Assembly (NCBI RefSeq): GCF_022637555.1 | Contig: NZ_CP093342.1 | Location: forward strand, 2,604,001 to 2,668,000 | Reading direction: 5' to 3' | DNA: 64,000 bases | From: Microbacterium sp. H1-D42 | GTDB lineage: Bacteria; Actinomycetota; Actinomycetes; Actinomycetales; Microbacteriaceae | Shown: positions 25,142-34,337 of the stretch, piece after piece | Numbering within the stretch: the stretch's first letter is position 1 | Layout of the letters: each line of letters opens with the position of its first letter | Made by a program: the position numbers and the translations under genes | The notes under the pieces: model-generated | The model's database searches: none | Told to the model about the DNA's origin: nothing | Seen by the model: the letters and a program-made list of their open reading frames with translations, nothing else

Positions 25142-26551
25142 CTACGCCGCGGCCGCGCCCAACTCAATCAGGCGCGCCATGCCGGCCGGGGCGTGCGCCG
25201 CAACCCGCGCAAGGGCGGCGTCGAGATCGGCCGAGTGGGCGGCATTCGGATCGATACGTGCCGGGTTGATCGCGACGGTGGACGCCCATTCGGCGATGTC
25301 GGGCACGGCGCCGAACACGGCCGCGTTGCGGCCGCCGACCGCGATCATGCGCACCCACGCGGCGAGCGTGTCGGGGTACGGCGACGGGCGGCAGAGCTCG
25401 TTCTTGGACTCATCGTCTTCGCCGCTGCTGCCGGCCCCGCGGGTCGCCTCGACGTAGCCGGTGATCGCCGCGCCGAAGCAGGGGAACCCGGCGCGCACCG
25501 GCTGCAGGGTGATCTCTCCTGGTGACCAGATCGGCACGAGCGGGCGCGACAGCAGCCCCTCGGCGGCGCAGTGGATGACGAGGGCGTCGTCACCGACGGC
25601 GAGCGATCCGTCATCGAATTCGACCCGTCGTCGTTCGACGCGGCGAATGTGCCCTCGGCGCACGATGTGCTCGATCGTGCGCAGCAGGTCGAGCTCCCAT
25701 TCGGCGAGGGTCGGCGCCCGCGCCATCGTCGGCGTCACCTTCGGGTCGATGCGCAGCATGACACCTGCGTCCTCGAGCGCGAAGAAGAGTTCGTCGACGG
25801 AATGGGAGTGCTCGGCTGCCGTCACGATGTCGGCGAGCATGCCGAGGAACACCTCCGGCACTGGTTGCACGACGGCGCGGTTCGTCATCCAGGGATCGCG
25901 CGGACGCACCCAGGTGATCGCATCGGGCGCGACACCGTGCGTCAGCAGCCAGACACACGCATCGGTCGCGGTCTTGCCGGAGCCGGCGATGACGTACTCG
26001 CCAGCCGGTTCGGCGAGGTGGACTAGTTCACCCACCGGCAGCACCCGTGCGCCCTCGGCGACTTCGAAGGGCGGCGGCACCTCGGCCGGGATGCGCGGGG
26101 CGAGGTAGTGGGCGTCGACCACGACGCAACCATCCGGCACCGAGTACTCTGCCCCCGACACCCGTGAGGCGAAGCGACGATCGCCGCGCCCGAGGCCCGG
26201 GTACTCGCAGCCCGAGAAGAACTCGACGCGATCAGTGTCGCGCAGCCGATCGAGCACGCGCTCGAAGTAGCTGCAGATCTCGGACTTGGTCGCGCGCTCC
26301 TGCAGGCCCACCTCAGAGCCGCGATGCTGCGTCCGACCGCCTCCGAGCAGCGTCGAGCCGACTCCGTACAGCGCCGAGGCCTGATGCAGCCGCACGAACG
26401 GGTATGCCTCGAGCCAGTGCCCGCCGACGCCGTGTCGGCGGTCGACGAGTGCGACGCGTGCGCCTGGCGCATGGTCGATCAGCGCGTCGGTGAAGGCCAT
26501 GCCCATCGCTCCTGCCCCGACGACCAGGTAGTCGAACTCGAGCTTCGTCAT
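25142..26551 (-). CDS. FAD/NAD(P)-binding protein, flavin-monooxygenase-like, function unknown
   Basis: A 469-residue flavoprotein. It has an N-terminal GxGxxG FAD fold (YLVVGAGAMGMAF), the FMO-like GVGGHWLEAYPFVRLHQ, and a second nucleotide-binding GSGKTATDACVWLL near residue 195. This arrangement resembles N-hydroxylating or Baeyer-Villiger-type monooxygenases, but I do not recognise a specific family. It converges on hpaI with 26 bp between stops and is not part of that operon. The MFS exporter upstream is divergent, so the two could form a unit that modifies and exports a small molecule, which is speculative. Confidence 0.7.
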   Translation of the reverse strand: MTKLEFDYLVVGAGAMGMAFTDALIDHAPGARVALVDRRHGVGGHWLEAYPFVRLHQASALYGVGSTLLGGGRTQHRGSEVGLQERATKSEICSYFERVLDRLRDTDRVEFFSGCEYPGLGRGDRRFASRVSGAEYSVPDGCVVVDAHYLAPRIPAEVPPPFEVAEGARVLPVGELVHLAEPAGEYVIAGSGKTATDACVWLLTHGVAPDAITWVRPRDPWMTNRAVVQPVPEVFLGMLADIVTAAEHSHSVDELFFALEDAGVMLRIDPKVTPTMARAPTLAEWELDLLRTIEHIVRRGHIRRVERRRVEFDDGSLAVGDDALVIHCAAEGLLSRPLVPIWSPGEITLQPVRAGFPCFGAAITGYVEATRGAGSSGEDDESKNELCRPSPYPDTLAAWVRMIAVGGRNAAVFGAVPDIAEWASTVAINPARIDPNAAHSADLDAALARVAAHAPAGMARLIELGAAAA

Positions 26552-26670
26552 GATCAGCCCACCCTGCTGTCCGATGCGGTCGAAACGGTGCGCGACCCGC
26601 CACCATTGATCTCAGGATCCTCCCCTCGAAAGCTCACTGCAATGACCCGTGCGAGGAGGACAGCGCACGC

Positions 26671-27936
26671 GTGCTTAGATGGTCGGGTGCTGAATCGCGG
26701 ACACCTGTGAACCGTGGCTTCGCCGCACTCGGCGACCGCAACTTCCGCTGGTTCTTCCTGGCGCGCGCCATCACCATGATCACCGGCTCGATGTCGTCGA
26801 TCGCGCTGGCGTTCGCAGTGCTGCAGATCGACAACGACCCGGTCAGCCTGTCACTCGTGCTGACCGCCTTCACCCTCGCGAACATCGTCTTCGTGCTGTT
26901 CGGCGGCGTCGTCGCCGACCGGCTCCCACGCGCGCTGGTGATCCAGGTCTGCTATGTGCTCGACATCCTCTCGATCGGCACGATCGCGTACCTGCTGTTC
27001 AGTCAGACCGCCACGATCCCGATCGTCGTCGGGCTCGCCGCCGTCAACGGGGCATCCACCGCATTCGTCCTTCCGGCGATGCAGGGCATCATCCCGCAGC
27101 TGACCAAGCCCGAGACGCTGCAGCAGGCCAACGCGATGCTGTCGTTCATCCGCTCGGCGGTCACGATCGGCGGACCGGTGATCGCGGGCATCCTCGTCAC
27201 GACTGTGGGACCCGCCTGGGCGATGGTGGTGCAGATCTTCGGCTGGCTTGCGGCCATCCCGATCCTCGCCATGGTGAAGCTGCCGCCCCCGACCGGCGAC
27301 GGCCGGTTCTCGCTGTTCGCCGACCTGCGCATCGGCTGGACCGAGTTCTGGAGCCGCTCCTGGCTCGTCGCCGTCGTCCTGGCATTCATGGTCATGAACG
27401 CCATCCACGTCGGCGCGTGGGGCGTGGTCGGCCCGTACATCGCGAAGAACGACGAGCGGCTGGGCATCGCCGGCTGGGGCTGGGTCGTCAGCGCCGAGGG
27501 CGTCGGCGTGCTGCTGATGACCCTCGTGCTGATGTGGGTCCCGCTCAAGCGCCCGCTGCGGATGGGCATGATCGGCATCAGCCTGTTCGCGATCCCCTTG
27601 ACGATGCTCGGGGTGCATCCGGTCGTGGTGCTCGTCGCGATCGCGGCGTTCCTCGCCGGCGCCGGCGCCGAGATCTTCAGCACGGGCTGGAGCGTCGCGA
27701 TGATGGAGAACATCCCCACCGACAAGCTCAGCCGCGTCTCCAGCTACGACATGCTGGGCAGCTTCGTCGTCATGCCGATCGGCACGCTGGTGTACGGCTG
27801 GCTCATCACGCATGCCGACCCCGCCGTCGTTCTGACGACCTCCGGCATCATCTACGCCACCATCGCCATCGGCACCGCCTTCGTGCCGAGCGTGTGGAAG
27901 ATGGGCCGCGTCGAGGCGGCGACCGTCCGCACGTAA
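26671..27936 (+). CDS. MFS transporter, EntS/MFS_3-like exporter
   Basis: A protein of up to 421 residues with 12 predicted TM segments. The N-terminus FAALGDRNFRWFFLARAITMIT and the motif GGVVADRLPRALVIQ are typical of the MFS_3 exporters that include the enterobactin exporter and macrolide pumps. GTG 26671 has GGAGG 11 nt upstream; GTG 26707 would remove 12 residues and begin right at the conserved region. The substrate is unknown. Its neighbour on the other strand is the flavin-monooxygenase-like gene. Confidence 0.83.
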   Translation: MLRWSGAESRTPVNRGFAALGDRNFRWFFLARAITMITGSMSSIALAFAVLQIDNDPVSLSLVLTAFTLANIVFVLFGGVVADRLPRALVIQVCYVLDILSIGTIAYLLFSQTATIPIVVGLAAVNGASTAFVLPAMQGIIPQLTKPETLQQANAMLSFIRSAVTIGGPVIAGILVTTVGPAWAMVVQIFGWLAAIPILAMVKLPPPTGDGRFSLFADLRIGWTEFWSRSWLVAVVLAFMVMNAIHVGAWGVVGPYIAKNDERLGIAGWGWVVSAEGVGVLLMTLVLMWVPLKRPLRMGMIGISLFAIPLTMLGVHPVVVLVAIAAFLAGAGAEIFSTGWSVAMMENIPTDKLSRVSSYDMLGSFVVMPIGTLVYGWLITHADPAVVLTTSGIIYATIAIGTAFVPSVWKMGRVEAATVRT

Positions 27937-28036
27937 CAATCGGACCGCTAATCGGCCCAGCGGGGCGCGGAGCGCGGATGATGGAGGTGGTCGGCGACGC
28001 TCGTCAACGACCGCACCCGACATCTCTGGAGACCCC

Positions 28037-28891
28037 ATGCCCCGCGTCGCCCTGCGTTCGCTCGCCCTCACCGCCGCCGCTGCGGCGCTGCTCGCGCTGA
28101 CCGCGTGCGCCGGGTCTCCGGCCGCGCCGTCGGGATCGGACGAGCCCGCCCCGGCAGACGCCGGCTACGTCACCCCGGGAAAGCTCACCATCGCCACCGG
28201 CGAGATCGCCTACTTCCCGTACGTCATCGACGACGACCCGGCCTCCGGCGAGGGGTTCGAGGCATCCGTCGCCTATGCCGTGGCCGAGAAGCTCGGCTTC
28301 GCGAAGGACGACGTCGAGTGGGTGCGCACCAGCTTCGATGCTGCCATCGCCCCTGGCCCGAAGAACTTCGACTTCAACATCCAGCAGTACACCATCACCG
28401 ATGAGCGCCGGCAGGCCGTCGACTTCTCCTCACCGTACTACGAGGCCAGCCAGGCCGCGGTCGCCATCAAGGGCGGCACGGCGGATGCCGTGGACTCGCT
28501 CGCCGACCTCGGCGCCCTGCAGCTGGGCGCCATGGCGGGCTCGACGAGCGCGCTGACGATCGACGAGGCAGTGAAGCCCGAGAAGGATGCCCTGCTGTAC
28601 GACTCGAACGAGGATGCTGTCGCCGCACTGAAGGCGAACCAGATCGACGCCATCGTGCTGGACCTGCCCACCGCGTACTACGCCACCGGCGTCTACATCG
28701 AGGACTCGTTCATCATCGGCGAGCTCCCCGTGGCCGGAGTGCCCGATGAGTGGGGTCTGCTGCTGCCGAAGGACTCGGCGCTGACGGCCGAAGTGAGCGC
28801 CGCGGTGGATGCGCTGCGCGCGGACGGCACCCTCGAGAAGATCACGGACCAGTGGCTCGGCTCTGGTCAGGGCGTCACGAAGCTGAAGTGA
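28037..28891 (+). CDS. ABC transporter substrate-binding lipoprotein, polar amino-acid type (SBP_bac_3)
   Basis: A 284-residue lipoprotein. The signal peptide ends at the lipobox LTAC (Cys about residue 25), so it is anchored to the outer face of the membrane. The mature domain has the SBP family 3 pattern (KLTIATGEIAYFPYV, FDFNIQQYTITDERRQAVDFSSPYY, DEWGLLLPKDSALTAEV). It delivers a polar amino acid or similar small solute to the permease and ATPase encoded next. An SD-like TGGAG precedes the ATG. Confidence 0.9.
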   Translation: MPRVALRSLALTAAAAALLALTACAGSPAAPSGSDEPAPADAGYVTPGKLTIATGEIAYFPYVIDDDPASGEGFEASVAYAVAEKLGFAKDDVEWVRTSFDAAIAPGPKNFDFNIQQYTITDERRQAVDFSSPYYEASQAAVAIKGGTADAVDSLADLGALQLGAMAGSTSALTIDEAVKPEKDALLYDSNEDAVAALKANQIDAIVLDLPTAYYATGVYIEDSFIIGELPVAGVPDEWGLLLPKDSALTAEVSAAVDALRADGTLEKITDQWLGSGQGVTKLK

Positions 28892-28931
28892 GCGCCGGCC
28901 GACCAGCATCCGATCCGCTACGGTCGATCGC

Positions 28932-29777
28932 GTGAGCACGCATCAGCCCAGCGCCCTCGAGCTGGATCGCCGCGCCTACCGGCGCGGACGCTCTCAGCGA
29001 TCGATCCTGGTGGCGATCGCCTCCACGGTCGTCTTCGCGGCCGTGATCTGGCTGACCGTCGTGCGCACGCCGGGCTGGGCGTCCGTGCAGCAGGCGTTCT
29101 TCGACCCCGCCGTCGCGCTGCGCGCGCTGCCGAAGGTGTGGGACGGCTTCCTGCTCAACCTGCAGGTGCTTGGTCTGTCGGTGGTGACCGTCGCCGTCGT
29201 GGCGCTGCTGATCGCGACGCTGCGCACCCTGCGCGGTCCGATCTTCTTCCCGCTGCGAGTGCTCGCCGCCGCGTACACCGACATCTTCCGCGGTCTGCCG
29301 TTCATCATCGTGCTGTACCTGGTCGGGTTCGGCATCCCGACGGTGCTGAACCAGCGCCTGTCGCCCGTGCTGCTCGGCACCATCGCCGTCACTCTGACCT
29401 ACTCGGCCTACGTCTCAGAAGTGATCCGCGCCGGCATCGAGGCGGTGCACCCATCGCAGCGCCTCGCGGCCAGGGGCCTGGGGCTGAGCCACATGCAGAC
29501 CCTGCGCCGCATCATGCTCCCCCAGGCTCTGCGTAAAGTCACGCCCCCGTTGATGAACGACTTCGTCTCGATGCAGAAGGACGTCGGCCTGATCTCCATC
29601 CTCGGTGCGGTGGATGCCGTGCGCGCGGCGCAGCTGGTGCAGGCCCAGACCTACAACTTCACGCCGTACATCGTCGCCGGCATCCTCTTCATCCTGCTCG
29701 CGATCCCGACAATCCGTCTCACCGACTGGTACACCGCACGGCTGCGCGAACGCGAGCAGACGGGATCGATCGTATGA
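28932..29777 (+). CDS. Amino-acid-type ABC transporter permease (His/Glu/Gln/Arg/opine family)
   Basis: A 281-residue permease with a TM segment after the N-terminus (SILVAIASTVVFAAVIWLTV) and four more. The ATPase-contact loop EAA-G appears as IEAVHPSQRLAARGLGLSHMQTLRRIMLPQALR. The GTG start lacks a clear ribosome site but has TACGGT ending 8 nt upstream, so a second internal promoter is possible. The stop overlaps the ATPase start (ATGA). Confidence 0.9.
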   Translation: MSTHQPSALELDRRAYRRGRSQRSILVAIASTVVFAAVIWLTVVRTPGWASVQQAFFDPAVALRALPKVWDGFLLNLQVLGLSVVTVAVVALLIATLRTLRGPIFFPLRVLAAAYTDIFRGLPFIIVLYLVGFGIPTVLNQRLSPVLLGTIAVTLTYSAYVSEVIRAGIEAVHPSQRLAARGLGLSHMQTLRRIMLPQALRKVTPPLMNDFVSMQKDVGLISILGAVDAVRAAQLVQAQTYNFTPYIVAGILFILLAIPTIRLTDWYTARLREREQTGSIV

Positions 29778-30508
29778 CCGCACTGCTCGAGGGTCGCGAC
29801 CTCTACAAGTCCTTCGGCGAGCGCGAGGTGCTGCGCGGGATCGACGTCTCGCTGCGGCAGCACGAGGTGGTCGCGCTGATCGGCGCGAGCGGATCGGGCA
29901 AATCGACCCTGCTGCGGTGTCTGGGCCTGCTGGAGCAGATCGATGACGGCCAGATCGTGCTGCACGGCGATGACATCTCCGACCCCCGCGCGGATGCGAA
30001 CCGCGTGCGCGCCCGCTTCGGCACGGTGTTCCAGAGCTACAACCTCTTCCCTCATCTGACCGTGCTCGAGAACGTCACCCTCGCCTCCCGGGTCGTGCAC
30101 CGCCGGCGGCGGCGCGACGCGGAGGAGCGCGGGATGGCCTTGCTGGAGCGCGTGGGTCTCGCCGATCTGGCACGCGAGCACCCCGACCGGCTGTCCGGAG
30201 GGCAGCAGCAGCGCACGGCGATCGTGCGCGCCATTGCGACCGATCCCGAGGTGCTGCTGCTCGATGAGATCACCTCGGCGCTCGATCCGGAGCTGGTCGG
30301 CGAGGTGCTCGAGCTCGTGCGTCAGCTCGCCGCCGATGGGGCGACGATCCTGATGGCCACCCACGAGCTGTCGTTCGCGCGCGACGTCGCCGACCGGATC
30401 GTCTTCCTCGACGGCGGGGTCGTCGTCGAGCAGGGGCCGCCGGCGCAGCTGCTGGTCTCCCCCGCCCAGCAGCGCACGCGCGAGTTCATCGCGCGCTTCA
30501 CCGCCTGA
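29774..30508 (+). CDS. Amino-acid-type ABC transporter ATP-binding protein
   Basis: A 244-residue ATPase of the GlnQ/HisP class. Walker A is GASGSGKSTLLRC, the signature LSGGQQQRTAIVRA, Walker B VLLLDEITSALDPE and the H-loop MATHELSFARDVADR. It completes the importer formed with the lipoprotein and permease just upstream. The gene ends in a 38-bp palindrome that serves as terminator. Confidence 0.93.
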   Translation: MTALLEGRDLYKSFGEREVLRGIDVSLRQHEVVALIGASGSGKSTLLRCLGLLEQIDDGQIVLHGDDISDPRADANRVRARFGTVFQSYNLFPHLTVLENVTLASRVVHRRRRRDAEERGMALLERVGLADLAREHPDRLSGGQQQRTAIVRAIATDPEVLLLDEITSALDPELVGEVLELVRQLAADGATILMATHELSFARDVADRIVFLDGGVVVEQGPPAQLLVSPAQQRTREFIARFTA

Positions 30509-30545
30509 GTGGATGCCAGTGGCCGGCCGGCCACTGGCATCCACT
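30508..30545. terminator. 38-bp perfect palindrome, bidirectional terminator
   Basis: The 19-bp arms (starting AGTGGATGCCAGTGG) are perfectly complementary with no spacer. It begins on the last base of the ATPase stop codon and lies between convergent genes. It contains the GGATGCCA/TGGCATCC words also seen in the hairpin at 55087. Confidence 0.75.
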
Positions 30546-30563
30546 GCTCACATCGCGATCAGT

Positions 30564-31928
30564 TCACATGCTGACGAGGATCAGCACCGTGGCCAACACC
30601 ACGCCCGAGCCGAGCAGCGTCACGAACGTGTAGCCGAGGATGTCGCGCATCTTCAGCCCGGCGATGGCCAGCACCGGCAGCGCCCAGAACGGCTGGATCA
30701 TGTTGGTCCACTGGTCGCCGTAGGCGACGGCCATGATCGCGACCGACGGGTCGACGCCGAGCTGGTTCGCAGCGTCGAGCATGATCGGCCCCTGCACGGC
30801 GAACTGTCCGCCGCCCGACGGCACGAAGAAGTTCACGACACCGGCCGAGAGGAACGCCAGCACGCCGAACGTGACAGGCGTCGCGATCGAGACGAACGCA
30901 TTCGAGAACAGTTCGATCAGGCCCGAACCGGCCATGATGCCGAGGATTCCGGCGTACAGCGGGAACTGCAGCAGGATCTCGCCGACGTTCGACGCCGCCT
31001 TCTTCGTGAGGTGGATGATCTCGAACGGGCTGCGCACCAGCAGCAGGATCAGCGCGAGGAACGACCAGTTCACGATGTCGAGGGTGAGCGTGCCGCCCTG
31101 CACGAAGTGCACGACCAGGTAGATCACCAGTGCGAGGCCGAGCACGAGCGTGAGGATGCGCGATGCATCGATGCGGTCGGCAGGGGTGACGACCTCGTCG
31201 TCGAAGTCATCCTCCCCCTCAGAGCCGACGCTGGCCGGCAGCTCGTAGATCGGGTCGTCCTTGCGGGGGCGGATCAGGAAGAACAGCAGTGCGCAGACCA
31301 CGATCACGGCGAGTGCTGCGAGCATGTTCCAGCTTGAGAAGATCGTCTCTGAGACGGGGATGACCTCGCCGCCGAGCGCCGGTGCGAGGAACGAATCGGG
31401 CGTGGCAGCGGTCAGCGGACCCGAGCCCGAGTACCCCATGTGCCAGACGACGAAGCCCGAGTAGCCGGCGGCGACCAGCAGCGGGAAGTGCACCCTCATG
31501 CCGCGCTTGCGCGCCTGAACCGCGATCTCGCGAGCCAGCAGCGTGCCGACGATCAGCCCGAGGCCCCAGGTGATGAGGCTCGCGATGGCCGCGACGACGA
31601 ATACGAAGACGTACGCGAATGCGGCGTTGCTCGGCACGCGCGCGAGCCAGGCCAGCAGCTTGCGCACTGGGCGAGTATTGGCGAGCATGTACCCCAGCAG
31701 CAGGATGAGACACATCTGGGTCATGAAGGCCAGTAGCCCTGCCAGCCCGTCGCCCCAACTCTTGACCACGTCCACCGGGCTGGTCTGCGTGAGTGTCATC
31801 GCCAGGACGGCGACGATCAGTGTCAGGACGATGGCGAAGGTCAGGGCGGAGGGTATCCACCGCTCGAGGAAGCGGTTGACGGGGCGCATCACGCTGCGCT
31901 TCTCGGGCTTTGTCTGCGTCGTGGGCAT
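30564..31928 (-). CDS. Short-chain fatty acid transporter, AtoE family
   Basis: A 454-residue membrane protein with about 11-12 TM segments. Characteristic segments are MQMCLILLLGYMLANTRPVR, HMGYSGSGPLTAATP, FFVPSGGGQFAVQGPIML and YGDQWTNMIQPFWALP. AtoE-family proteins carry short-chain fatty acids such as acetoacetate or butyrate. The ATG 31928 has AAAGGAG at spacing about 8; the in-frame extension to 32069 would start inside the divergent gene. It converges on the amino-acid ABC operon. Confidence 0.87.
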   Translation of the reverse strand: MPTTQTKPEKRSVMRPVNRFLERWIPSALTFAIVLTLIVAVLAMTLTQTSPVDVVKSWGDGLAGLLAFMTQMCLILLLGYMLANTRPVRKLLAWLARVPSNAAFAYVFVFVVAAIASLITWGLGLIVGTLLAREIAVQARKRGMRVHFPLLVAAGYSGFVVWHMGYSGSGPLTAATPDSFLAPALGGEVIPVSETIFSSWNMLAALAVIVVCALLFFLIRPRKDDPIYELPASVGSEGEDDFDDEVVTPADRIDASRILTLVLGLALVIYLVVHFVQGGTLTLDIVNWSFLALILLLVRSPFEIIHLTKKAASNVGEILLQFPLYAGILGIMAGSGLIELFSNAFVSIATPVTFGVLAFLSAGVVNFFVPSGGGQFAVQGPIMLDAANQLGVDPSVAIMAVAYGDQWTNMIQPFWALPVLAIAGLKMRDILGYTFVTLLGSGVVLATVLILVSM

Positions 31929-32007
31929 GACAGCAACTCCTTTGTTCCGGTGTATCGACCATAGCCATTTCACGGCAGAGGCTTTGGCATCGCACAGCCT
32001 GGGCACG

Positions 32008-32013
32008 CAGACT
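32008..32013 (+). promoter_or_regulatory. -10 element of a probable leaderless promoter (gene at 32020)
   Basis: CAGACT followed by GGAGCC and the ATG, with 6 nt between hexamer and start. The word CAGACTGG and its spacing recur at 60311. Confidence 0.5.
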
Positions 32014-32019
32014 GGAGCC

Positions 32020-32739
32020 ATGACCTTCGACACACTGCGCTCGCTCGCCGACCGCGCTGCCCTGTTCACGGCTCTCCGGCAGGATCAGCTGATCACCGCC
32101 GTCGACGACCTGGGCGAGCACCGGTGGAACGTCGACCTGTCGGCCGGTGTGTTCACCTTCGCCGCCGACGCCGACCCGTCGCGCACGCTGCAGGCCACGC
32201 CGCACCTGATCGCGTCGATCGCTCCTGGCCCGCGCTCGGTGATGTGGGCCTGGGCCCTTGCCGAGCCCTACGACACCGCGACTGCTGAGAAGCTGCGCGC
32301 CTACGGCGAGCAGCACGGCATCCCGGAGCTCACCGAGGGCGAACTGCCGTTTCCCGACGACACCGGCGACGACCCCGACACCTGGCTGATGAACCTCGCG
32401 CACGCGATCGGCGGCGCTGCCACCGAGATCACCGGCCTCTCGCCGTACTACCTCGCACAGGCGGGCGAGTCGCGCGCGGTGATGCTGCTGGACACGCCGC
32501 TCCCCCCGCTCACCGTCCACGTCGCCGTGACTGCGCTCCCCCGTGTGCTCGCTGGCCTCACCATGCGCGATCCTCGCGCCTCGGTGTGGGACCTCGCCCG
32601 GTTGGCCGGATGGCGACTCGAGTGGGCCGACGAGGCGTTCTCGGCGGCGGTGATGTCGGATGCCACTGGCACCGCGACCGTCAGGTTCGACGAGCAGGCG
32701 CGCATCGCCGGCATCGAGAGCACGCTCACCGGCGCCTGA
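32020..32739 (+). CDS. DUF6882-like conserved hypothetical protein
   Basis: A 239-residue soluble protein, rich in Trp and acidic residues, with no signal peptide or TM segment. The pattern of a small beta domain (HRWNVDLSAGVFTFAADADPS), then IASIAPGPRSVMWAWA and a C-terminal half repeating that layout, resembles DUF6882 proteins of actinobacteria; this match is from memory. Function is unknown. It is divergent from the AtoE-like gene and probably leaderless. Confidence 0.65.
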   Translation: MTFDTLRSLADRAALFTALRQDQLITAVDDLGEHRWNVDLSAGVFTFAADADPSRTLQATPHLIASIAPGPRSVMWAWALAEPYDTATAEKLRAYGEQHGIPELTEGELPFPDDTGDDPDTWLMNLAHAIGGAATEITGLSPYYLAQAGESRAVMLLDTPLPPLTVHVAVTALPRVLAGLTMRDPRASVWDLARLAGWRLEWADEAFSAAVMSDATGTATVRFDEQARIAGIESTLTGA

Positions 32740-32770
32740 TCCCTGCGTCTCCCACCCGGAGGCGACGCTG

Positions 32771-33367
32771 ATGTGCGACGCTGGACGCATGCGCAATGCG
32801 ATCGTCCGCTTCGGTGCCCTGTACGTGTTCAATGCGGCGGTGCTGCTGCTCATCGGCCTGCTGCCGAGTGTGCGCGTCGGATGGCACGCCCTGTGGGCAT
32901 CCGTCATCCTCACGGCGGCGGCGCTGCTGATCAAGCCTCTGCTGTCGAAGATGTTCAGCAAGGGCGCGGCGAAGTCGGCGGCGGAGCGCACCAAGACGGG
33001 CGAGAAGCTGGTGCAGTACGGCAGCATCTTCATCGTCGAACTGATCATCTGGGTGCTCACGGTGATCTTCAGCGGCGTGACCGTGAGGGGTTTCGTCTGG
33101 GGCTGGGTGCTGCCGCCGGTGCTGCTGATCATCGGCTGGATGATCTACGACCGCATCGATGACCGCCTGCACTCCAAGGCCGGCAGACTGTACGACGCCG
33201 CATCTGCGAAGATCGGCGGCTCACGGGCATCCGACAATGCGAACGCGACGGGCGCACCGGCGGCCGCGGACGCACCGCCGTCACCGGCCGAGACCGCCGG
33301 CCGCGCCGAGCTCGCCGGCGACGGCCTGACGCCAGAGCAGCGCCGCATGCTCGACGAACTCGGCTGA
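32771..33367 (+). CDS. Small integral membrane protein, function unknown
   Basis: A 198-residue protein. Three or four TM segments are visible (FGALYVFNAAVLLLIGLLP, WHALWASVILTAAALLI, YGSIFIVELIIWVLTVIFSG, WGWVLPPVLLIIGWMIY). A cytoplasmic tail follows that is rich in Ala, Pro and Ser. GGAGG lies 8 nt before ATG 32771; the next ATG at 32789 has no ribosome site. I do not recognise the family with certainty. It lies 31 bp after the DUF6882-like gene. Confidence 0.7.
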   Translation: MCDAGRMRNAIVRFGALYVFNAAVLLLIGLLPSVRVGWHALWASVILTAAALLIKPLLSKMFSKGAAKSAAERTKTGEKLVQYGSIFIVELIIWVLTVIFSGVTVRGFVWGWVLPPVLLIIGWMIYDRIDDRLHSKAGRLYDAASAKIGGSRASDNANATGAPAAADAPPSPAETAGRAELAGDGLTPEQRRMLDELG

Positions 33368-33389
33368 CCTCGCCGAGACCCCCAGTAGT

Positions 33390-33435
33390 CGCCGAGACCC
33401 CTGGCTGCAGACGTCTGCAGCCAGGGGTCTCGGCG
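33390..33435. terminator. 46-bp perfect palindrome between convergent genes
   Basis: Arms of 23 bp (33390-33412 and 33413-33435, beginning CGCCGAGACCCCTGG) match perfectly with no spacer. A partial copy of the arm, CGCCGAGACCCCC, lies just upstream at 33371. It probably ends both the membrane-protein transcript and the glyA-folD transcript. Confidence 0.7.
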
Positions 33436-33455
33436 GTAATACGGCGTGTCGGCGA

Positions 33456-34337
33456 TCAGGCTGCCGCGCGCTCTGCCGCCTCCACGACATTCGTCATGAG
33501 CAGTGCGACCGTCATCGGGCCGACGCCGCCGGGGTTCGGCGACAGCCAGCCGGCGACGTCTGCGACGTCGGGATGCACGTCGCCGTACACCTTCGGCTTG
33601 CCGGTCTCGGGGTCATCCTCGCGGGTGACGCCCACATCGAGCACGGCAGCTCCCGGCTTGACATCCGAGGCCGTGATGAGGTGCTTGACCCCGGCGCCGG
33701 CGACGATCACGTCGGCCATGCGCAGGTACGGCGACATGTCAGGCGTGCCGGTGTGCACCTGCGTCACCGTCGCGTTGATGTCGCGACGAGTGAGCAGCAG
33801 GCCCATCGGGCGTCCGATCGTCACTCCGCGACCGACGACGACCACGTGCTTGCCCTTCAGATCGTAGTCATTGCGCAGCAGCAGCTCGATCACGCCGCGG
33901 GGGGTGCACGGCAGCGGCGTGTGGATCGGGGCGTTGACGTTCAGCACCAGACGACCGAGGTTGGTCGGATGCAGGCCGTCGGCGTCCTTGGCCGGGTCGA
34001 TCCGCTCGAGGATCGCGTCGGTGTCGAGGTGCTTCGGCAGCGGCAGCTGCACGATGTAGCCGTGACATGCCGGGTCGGCGTTGAGCTCATCGATCAGCGC
34101 CTCGACCTGCTGCTGCGTGGCATCCGCCGGCAGCTCGCGCTGGATCGAGTTCATCCCGACGGCCTCGGACTGCCGGTGCTTCATGCCGACGTAGAGCTGG
34201 GATGCCGGGTCAGCGCCCACCAGGACGGTGGCGATCCCCGGCACGATGCCGCGCTCGCGCAGCGCCGCAACCCGCTCGGTCAGCTCGGCACGGATCTCGG
34301 CCGCGGCCGCCTTGCCGTCAAGCAGCTTCGCCGTCAC
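33456..34337 (-). CDS. folD: Bifunctional methylenetetrahydrofolate dehydrogenase/methenyltetrahydrofolate cyclohydrolase
   Basis: A 293-residue FolD. The catalytic Lys is in [14 protein letters not shown], followed by [24 protein letters not shown] and the nucleotide-binding [14 protein letters not shown]. It interconverts 5,10-methylene- and 10-formyl-tetrahydrofolate, feeding purine synthesis. The GTG start overlaps the glyA stop (GTGA), so the two are translationally coupled and share the upstream ZTP riboswitch. Confidence 0.96.
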   Translation of the reverse strand: MTAKLLDGKAAAAEIRAELTERVAALRERGIVPGIATVLVGADPASQLYVGMKHRQSEAVGMNSIQRELPADATQQQVEALIDELNADPACHGYIVQLPLPKHLDTDAILERIDPAKDADGLHPTNLGRLVLNVNAPIHTPLPCTPRGVIELLLRNDYDLKGKHVVVVGRGVTIGRPMGLLLTRRDINATVTQVHTGTPDMSPYLRMADVIVAGAGVKHLITASDVKPGAAVLDVGVTREDDPETGKPKVYGDVHPDVADVAGWLSPNPGGVGPMTVALLMTNVVEAAERAAA

